Below are positions 5,245-9,471 of a DNA stretch of 9,471 nt, in pieces (positions within the stretch are counted from its first letter, which is position 1; the number at the start of each line of letters is the position of its first letter). The notes under the pieces were generated by a model. It saw nothing but the letters and a program-made list of their open reading frames with translations. It did not search any database and had not been told where the DNA came from. The DNA lies in contig CALHIA010000047.1 in NCBI GenBank assembly GCA_938030585.1, positions 1 to 9,471 on the forward strand, read 5' to 3'. The translations under genes were made by a program, and so were the position numbers. The stretch is from an uncultured Candidatus Saccharibacteria bacterium. GTDB taxonomy: Bacteria; Patescibacteriota; Saccharimonadia; Saccharimonadales; Saccharimonadaceae.

Positions 5245-6822
5245 TTAAATCATCCCCATGACGAAGACGGCGACTAAGCTAATAATGGCGAAGATTACCA
5301 TAAGTGGTGCCACGCGTTTGATCCAGGTTTTGTAGGATACACCAGATAAGGTGAGTCCGGCCATTAATGAGGCGATAGTAGGGGCAAACATGTTAAGTAA
5401 ACCATTAGCGTTAGCGAAGGCTACCACCATGGTTTCCTTATTGCTACCTACGAGCTCAGAAACTGGGGCGATAATTGGCATAGAGGCCGCAGCGAGACCA
5501 GAGGAAGATGGGATAATAAAGGAAAGTGGGAGGTAGAAAATGTAGGCTAAGACGCCGACGAGGCCGCCATTGAAATTAGCGAGACCTTTTTCACCCCAGT
5601 GAATAATGGTATCTTCGATACCACCAGCGCGCATCACGATGGCGACGCCAGCTGCCACGGCGATGATTACAGCGACACTCAAGAGGTCTTCTGATCCCTT
5701 AATGAATGTATCGGTGATTGAGACGTTTTTCTTGCTAAACTCTTTGCGATAAATGAGGGCAATTATCACGGTCGAAATAAGGAAAAGAGTGGAAATTTCG
5801 TTGAAATACCAAGTACCGAGGGCGCCATTGTGATTAACACCAAGAACGGTAGAAAGTACTGGAACCCCAGCAAAGAATTCATGTAAGATATCGAAGAAAT
5901 CGATTTTAAAACCGCTCCAAGGGATGAGAGAGATAATCATAATCACGAAAGTGACAGCGAAAACTCCCATGATGAGTTGGCGTTTGAAATTGTATTCTGG
6001 TACGCTATTAAGATTAATCGGCTTAAAAGTGGAAGCGACGGAAGAATCATCGGCGTATTTACCAGCTTTTGCTTTCTTGGCGTAATTCATGACGAAAAGA
6101 ATGGCAAGAACGAGCATGACTACGAGGACGAGCATTTGAATCCAGAGAATGTTACCGAGTTGAACATCAGCGGTTCTAGCGGCAATACCCGTAGAAAATG
6201 GGTTGACGGTGGAAGCCAAAACACCGACTCCACCACCTAAGACGATCATCATCATGGCGGTCATGGAATTATATCCAGCAGCCATCATGACTGGAATAAT
6301 AAGGGCATAAAAGGCGACAGCTTCTTCTTGCATGCCATAAGTGGTACCACCAATAGCGAATAAGGTCATCAAGATTGGGATAAGGAAAATTTCTTTACCG
6401 TTCATCTTCTTGAGAAGACCACCGAGAGCAGCGTCGAGGGCGCCAGTTTTCATGGTAATACCGAGGAAACCACCGAGAATCAAGACAAAGATGATGACAT
6501 CAAGACGATCAGCCATACCTTTGATTGGCGCCATGAAGACATCCCAAAGACCTTGGCGATGATCGACGGTAGTGACTTCTCCGGTTTCTTCGTCTACGAT
6601 ACGTTCGACTTTGTCGATGCGCTGGTAGGTGCCGGCTTCGCGAATTTCCTGAGACGGATCATTCGGATCTTTAATCATATTATATTTACCGGATGGAATA
6701 ACCCAGGTGAGGGCTGCCATCAGGCCGATGATCGCAAACAAAACAGCAAAAGCCGATACCTTCTTGGTATGAGGGGCTTTTTGTTTTGGTTGTTTATTCA
6801 CCTTTTGAGGTTTTTCAACCAT
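5245..6822 (-). CDS. arcD: YfcC-family arginine:ornithine antiporter (ArcD type)
   Basis: This 525-residue inner-membrane protein has about 11-13 hydrophobic segments. A Lys/Pro/Gln-rich cytoplasmic tail (1-21) is followed by a first segment at ~23-43 ending TWVIPSGKY, typical of the YfcC/DcuC-like (C4-dicarboxylate anaerobic carrier) family. Other signatures are FAIGGTTYGMQEEAVAFY (~155-172), VGVLASTVNPFSTGIAA (~199-215) and LSFIIPSSSGLAAASMP (~433-449). Family members next to arc genes in Firmicutes exchange external arginine for internal ornithine. The position between arcB and arcC makes the same role very likely here, although substrate cannot be read from the sequence alone. It is unrelated to the APC-type ArcD of Pseudomonas. 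AAAGGA lies 5 nt before the ATG. It has its own promoter behind the arcA-arcB terminator and heads an arcD-arcC unit. Confidence 0.88.
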   Translation of the reverse strand: MVEKPQKVNKQPKQKAPHTKKVSAFAVLFAIIGLMAALTWVIPSGKYNMIKDPNDPSQEIREAGTYQRIDKVERIVDEETGEVTTVDHRQGLWDVFMAPIKGMADRLDVIIFVLILGGFLGITMKTGALDAALGGLLKKMNGKEIFLIPILMTLFAIGGTTYGMQEEAVAFYALIIPVMMAAGYNSMTAMMMIVLGGGVGVLASTVNPFSTGIAARTADVQLGNILWIQMLVLVVMLVLAILFVMNYAKKAKAGKYADDSSVASTFKPINLNSVPEYNFKRQLIMGVFAVTFVIMIISLIPWSGFKIDFFDILHEFFAGVPVLSTVLGVNHNGALGTWYFNEISTLFLISTVIIALIYRKEFSKKNVSITDTFIKGSEDLLSVAVIIAVAAGVAIVMRAGGIEDTIIHWGEKGLANFNGGLVGVLAYIFYLPLSFIIPSSSGLAAASMPIIAPVSELVGSNKETMVVAFANANGLLNMFAPTIASLMAGLTLSGVSYKTWIKRVAPLMVIFAIISLVAVFVMGMI

Positions 6823-6827
6823 ATATG

Positions 6828-6833
6828 TCCTTT
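6828..6833 (-). promoter_or_regulatory. Ribosome binding site of arcD
   Basis: AAAGGA on the minus strand lies 5 nt before the ATG at 6822. No other in-frame ATG is near. Confidence 0.65.
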
Positions 6834-6859
6834 CATATAAGTTTGGTTTATATGACTCA

Positions 6860-6868
6860 AGTATAACA
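6860..6868 (-). promoter_or_regulatory. Extended -10 promoter of arcD-arcC
   Basis: The minus strand reads TGT then TATACT, directly behind the arcB terminator and ~38 nt before the ATG. The -35 region falls in the hairpin arm and T-run and has no TTGACA-like word. The site would allow the antiporter and kinase to be expressed independently of arcA-arcB. Confidence 0.5.
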
Positions 6869-6876
6869 CTTATGCT

Positions 6877-6907
6877 AAAAAAGAAGCAGGGGGTCTGCTT
6901 CTTTTTT
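6877..6907 (-). terminator. Rho-independent terminator between arcB and arcD
   Basis: A perfect 13-bp stem (AAAAAAGAAGCAG with CTGCTTCTTTTTT) closes a 5-nt loop. A and T runs at both ends would let it work on either strand, but only minus-strand genes flank it. It splits the arc cluster in two. Some readthrough is possible. Confidence 0.9.
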
Positions 6908-6929
6908 ATTGTGGAAAACTGAAATCAGT

Positions 6930-7922
6930 CTAGAGAGTTAAATCCATGACTGCTTCAATGGTATAAACCCGGTTTTCCGCTTGGTCAAAGACGACGCTGT
7001 TTGGACTGTAAAAGACTTCATCAGAGACTTCCATGGCATCAAGGCCATATTGTTCGAGAATTTCTTTACCAATCTTAGTTTTCTTATCGTGGAAGGCTGG
7101 CAAACAGTGTAAGAAAATGGTGTTTTTCTTGCGAGTAGCCTGCATAAGCTCACGATTAACTTGATAGGATTTAAGCAGATTAATGCGTTCTTCGAATTTA
7201 TCTTCTTCGCCCATGGAGACCCAAACGTCGGTGTAAATTGCATCGGCATCGGCGACGGCTTCGTAAGGATTCTCCACGATTTTGATGGTGGCGCCAGTTT
7301 GATATTTTTTAGTTATGGCATTACATTCATCGATAAGAGATTGTTCTGGGAAGAGTTCTCTAGGGGTACCGATGGAAAAATGAAGACCTAAGAGGGCCGA
7401 AGCAATCATTAAGGTATTGGCGACGTTATTGCGGCCATCACCCACGTAAGCGAGGTGGGTGCCACGTAGATGGCCCACGTGTTCCATAATAGTCAACATA
7501 TCGGCGAGACCCTGGGTCGGATGGAATTTGTCGGTTAGACCGTTCCAAACTGGGACGCCAGCATATTTGGCGAGTTCTTCGACGGTTTCATGGGCGAAAC
7601 CACGAAATTCAATACCGTCAAACATGCGACCAAGCACCAGAGCGGTGTCACGGACAGATTCTTTTTTGCCGAGCTGAATGTCGTCTTTGCCGAGATATTC
7701 GGCGTGCATACCGAGATCACGAGCGCCACTGACGAAGGCACAGCGAGTTCTGGTGGAAGCTTTTTCGAAAAGTAAGGCAATGGTCTTCCCCTCGTGGTTA
7801 CGATTTGACACGCCAGTCAACTTGTTGTTCTTGAGTTGCTTGGCGGTTTCCAGCATGGTTTGAACTTCACGCGGAGTGAAGTCTTTAAGGGTTAAAAATG
7901 AACGACCTTTGAGATTTAACAT
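6930..7922 (-). CDS. arcB: Ornithine carbamoyltransferase, catabolic
   Basis: ArcB converts citrulline and phosphate to ornithine and carbamoyl phosphate when working in the arginine deiminase pathway. The length of 330 residues is typical. The start at 7922 (MLNLKGRSFLTLKDFT) is chosen over a longer frame starting at 7958. Relatives begin here, AGGGAGG lies 7 nt upstream, and the ATG overlaps the arcA stop as TAATG. Motifs seen are STRTR (56-60, carbamoyl phosphate binding), HPTQ (134-137), VGDGRNNVANT (160-170), a DVWVSMGEE ornithine-side loop (232-240) and HCLP (272-275). Catabolic rather than biosynthetic function is inferred from its position between arcA and arcD and the absence of other arginine-synthesis genes. 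A terminator follows. Confidence 0.96.
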   Translation of the reverse strand: MLNLKGRSFLTLKDFTPREVQTMLETAKQLKNNKLTGVSNRNHEGKTIALLFEKASTRTRCAFVSGARDLGMHAEYLGKDDIQLGKKESVRDTALVLGRMFDGIEFRGFAHETVEELAKYAGVPVWNGLTDKFHPTQGLADMLTIMEHVGHLRGTHLAYVGDGRNNVANTLMIASALLGLHFSIGTPRELFPEQSLIDECNAITKKYQTGATIKIVENPYEAVADADAIYTDVWVSMGEEDKFEERINLLKSYQVNRELMQATRKKNTIFLHCLPAFHDKKTKIGKEILEQYGLDAMEVSDEVFYSPNSVVFDQAENRVYTIEAVMDLTL

Positions 7923-9157
7923 TAGATTTCCTCCCTGAAAAGTGGCATAGACATACAACGCGGGCCGCCACGACCACGACCAAGTTCGCTACCAGCAACC
8001 TCGATAACTTTGAGGCCGGCTTTGCGCAAGGCTTCATTAGTGACATAGTTACGATCATAAGTAATCACGACACCTGGAGCGATGGCGAGGGTATTGGAAC
8101 CGTCATTCCATTGTTCACGAGCAGCAGCGATTGGGTCGCCATTGCCACATTGGATGAGTTGGACTTTTGGTACGCCAAGGGATTCGGCTAAGACATTAGT
8201 GAGATCGCGACGATGAGTAACTTCGTAGCCAACATGGGTGTTGGATTTATCGAGAACGTAAATATCAAGTTCACCACCGGCGGTCATGATCTCTGGATGG
8301 ACGGAGAATTTGTCGTAATCAATCATGGTAAAAACAGTATCAAGGTGCATGAAGGCACGCTTAGCAGGAATCTTAATGGCGAGGACGCGAGTAAATTCGG
8401 AGTCATGGAAGAGACGTGAAGCGATGCGTTCAATAGCCTCAGCTTCGGTGCGTTCGGAAATACCGATGGCGACAGTGTGCTTGTTTAAGACTAATTCATC
8501 ACCACCTTCGACGGAGAAACGATTGTTGCGATTATACCAAACTGGAATGTTTTGGTTGGCAAAACGTGGGTGGTATTTCAAAATATATTGCATGAAGAGC
8601 GACTCACGACGACGAGCTGGCCAGTGCATCTTGTTGATAGTGAGACCATTACCGATGGAAGCAGCTGGGTCACGGGTGAAATAAAGATTTGGCATTGGAT
8701 CAAGATAGAATGGATAATCATTGACCATGAAGTGATGAAGTTGCTTATTGGTAGGTTCCATATCTTCAACTTCACTCTTTTTAACACCGGCCATGACCTT
8801 ACGCACCATAGCGAGTGGTTCAAGCGACTGGAGGTAGTTGACGATGGCAAAGGTGGAAAAAGTTTCTTCCTGCTTTGAGGCGCGAACCATTTCGACGATG
8901 AAGCGATCACGCACTTCTTCGTTGGCAAGAGCTTCAGCGGCGAGTTGATCGAGGTAAAGTACCTCTACGCCGTTTTCACGCAAGACGTTAGCGAAGGCGT
9001 CATGTTCTTCTTGTGCGACCTTTAGATATGGCACGTCGTCGAAAAGCATACGGCTCATATATTCGGGAGTGAGAGCCTCGAGTTCTTCGCCTGGACGGTG
9101 AAGAAGCACGGTTTTGAGGCGACCAATTTCCGAATTAACTTGGATTTGTGGTTCCAT
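7922..9157 (-). CDS. arcA: Arginine deiminase
   Basis: Arginine deiminase hydrolyses arginine to citrulline and ammonia, the first step of the pathway. The 411 residues match the usual ~410. Active-site motifs are complete: FTRDP (160-164), VEGGDE (216-221), MHLDTVFT (270-277) with catalytic His271 and Asp273, and GGPRCMSMP (397-405) with nucleophile Cys401. The C-terminal GSELGRGRGGPRCM block is diagnostic of ArcA against other guanidine-modifying enzymes. GGAG lies 6 nt before the ATG. The last codons (AGG GAG GAA) double as the ribosome binding site of arcB, and the stop overlaps the arcB start by one base, so the two are translationally coupled. It is the first gene of the cluster, with its own promoter behind the nusG terminator. 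Confidence 0.98.
   Translation of the reverse strand: MEPQIQVNSEIGRLKTVLLHRPGEELEALTPEYMSRMLFDDVPYLKVAQEEHDAFANVLRENGVEVLYLDQLAAEALANEEVRDRFIVEMVRASKQEETFSTFAIVNYLQSLEPLAMVRKVMAGVKKSEVEDMEPTNKQLHHFMVNDYPFYLDPMPNLYFTRDPAASIGNGLTINKMHWPARRRESLFMQYILKYHPRFANQNIPVWYNRNNRFSVEGGDELVLNKHTVAIGISERTEAEAIERIASRLFHDSEFTRVLAIKIPAKRAFMHLDTVFTMIDYDKFSVHPEIMTAGGELDIYVLDKSNTHVGYEVTHRRDLTNVLAESLGVPKVQLIQCGNGDPIAAAREQWNDGSNTLAIAPGVVITYDRNYVTNEALRKAGLKVIEVAGSELGRGRGGPRCMSMPLFREEI
7930..7936 (-). promoter_or_regulatory. Ribosome binding site of arcB inside the end of arcA
   Basis: AGGGAGG on the minus strand is formed by the Arg-Glu-Glu codons at the end of arcA, 7 nt before the arcB ATG at 7922. It fixes the arcB start. 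Confidence 0.75.
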
Positions 9158-9188
9158 TAGATTCTCCGTTTAAAATTTCTATAAGCTG

Positions 9189-9197
9189 ATTATAGCA
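9189..9197 (-). promoter_or_regulatory. Extended -10 promoter of arcA-arcB
   Basis: The minus strand reads TGC then consensus TATAAT, ~32 nt before the arcA ATG and downstream of the nusG terminator. The -35 position (~9212-9217) has TGATTT, a poor match, so the extended -10 probably carries recognition. A weak -35 would suit an activated or regulated promoter. Confidence 0.65.
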
Positions 9198-9221
9198 TAA
9201 GCAGAAAAATTAAATCAGTCT

Positions 9222-9234
9222 TGATAAAAATTCA
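9222..9234 (-). promoter_or_regulatory. Possible ArgR-like operator upstream of arcA
   Basis: The plus strand reads TGATAAAAATTCA, one base short of the ARG-box pattern TGAATwwwwATTCA. It sits just upstream of the -35 position of the arcA promoter. The extended TTGAT half also fits one arm of a Crp/Fnr-type site. The AT-rich context makes chance matches likely, and no regulator gene is in view. Confidence 0.2.
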
Positions 9235-9243
9235 GTCTTAATG

Positions 9244-9275
9244 AAAAATCAGACCCCGAAATGAGATCTGATTTT
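9244..9275 (-). terminator. Rho-independent terminator after nusG
   Basis: A 9-bp perfect stem (AAAATCAGA with TCTGATTTT) extends inward by four more G-T/G-C pairs around a 5-nt loop, followed by T's on the minus strand. It lies 18 nt after the nusG stop and isolates nusG from the arc genes. Confidence 0.88.
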
Positions 9276-9293
9276 AAGAAGATTTTTATGGAA

Positions 9294-9471
9294 TTAGTCA
9301 ATTTTTTTAACTTGAAGTGCGTCAAGCTCAACTGGCGTTTCGCGGCCAAACATGGAAACCATGACACGAAGTTTACCCTTGCTGGAATCGATTTCGGCGA
9401 TGGTGCCTTCGAAGCCCTTGAATGGGCCATCAGTGATGGCGATTACTTCGTTAAGTGCGTAATTAACAGAG
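9294..9471 (-). CDS. nusG: Transcription termination/antitermination factor NusG, C-terminal part (5' end beyond right edge)
   Basis: The last 58 residues and the stop of NusG are present, starting SVNYALNEVIAITDGPFKGF; the frame runs off the right edge. NusG binds RNA polymerase through its N-terminal domain, not visible here, and contacts Rho or ribosomal protein S10 through its C-terminal KOW domain. The visible part is that KOW domain: GPFKGFEGTIAEID, then KLRVMVSMFGRETPVELDALQVKKID, closely matching the usual C-terminus including FGRxTPVEL. In most bacteria nusG is followed at once by rplK and rplA. Here it is followed by a terminator and the arc genes, with rplK about 6 kb downstream. 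Confidence 0.95.
   Translation of the reverse strand, partial: SVNYALNEVIAITDGPFKGFEGTIAEIDSSKGKLRVMVSMFGRETPVELDALQVKKID

Noticed and set aside
1..9471. Use of UGA as glycine (code 25), as in Gracilibacteria/Absconditabacteria
   Set aside because: No in-frame TGA occurs in any of the recognised genes and all conserved glycines use GGN; the visible stops are TAA or TAG. Too few genes to prove the standard code, but nothing supports recoding.

Overview
This window most likely comes from a Candidatus Saccharibacteria (TM7, Patescibacteria/CPR) genome, probably a host-associated lineage. The evidence is indirect. A large exported protein carries the beta-rich surface domain followed by BspA-like MF repeats that is common in that phylum. 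A complete arginine deiminase pathway is present, as known from mammal-associated Saccharibacteria. The genome is compact, with terminator and promoter packed into each short gap. No in-frame TGA is found inside any gene, so nothing suggests the UGA-to-glycine code of Gracilibacteria/Absconditabacteria. I put the phylum assignment at about 0.7.

Every gene reads on the minus strand, so transcription runs from right to left. (1) 9471-9294: the C-terminal KOW domain of NusG, cut by the right edge, followed by a clear terminator. (2) 9157-6930: arcA (arginine deiminase) and arcB (catabolic ornithine carbamoyltransferase), coupled through a TAATG junction and closed by a 13-bp terminator hairpin. 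(3) 6822-4298: a YfcC/ArcD-type arginine:ornithine antiporter and arcC (carbamate kinase), 2 nt apart, with their own promoter and terminator. (4) 4172-3365: two overlapping reading frames that look like the halves of one HD-domain phosphohydrolase, broken exactly at its metal-binding HD loop, with a very good promoter and ribosome binding site and its own terminator. (5) 3246-1855: rplK and rplA (L11, L1). The gap between them holds a hairpin that looks like the L1 autoregulatory site, L1 has an unusual ~70-residue charged N-terminal extension, and a strong terminator follows. (6) 1652 to the left edge: an ORF with a GTG start and signal peptide for a large surface protein, cut by the left edge.

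How it works together: the antiporter brings in arginine in exchange for ornithine. ArcA turns arginine into citrulline and ammonia, ArcB splits citrulline into ornithine and carbamoyl phosphate, and ArcC uses carbamoyl phosphate to make ATP. For a reduced epibiont with few biosynthetic routes this gives energy and acid protection from one imported amino acid. The arc block and the broken HD gene sit between nusG and rplK, which are adjacent in most bacteria. Each inserted unit has its own promoter and terminator.

There is no tRNA, rRNA, CRISPR array, insertion sequence or replication origin that I can recognise. No gap between genes is longer than about 200 bases.
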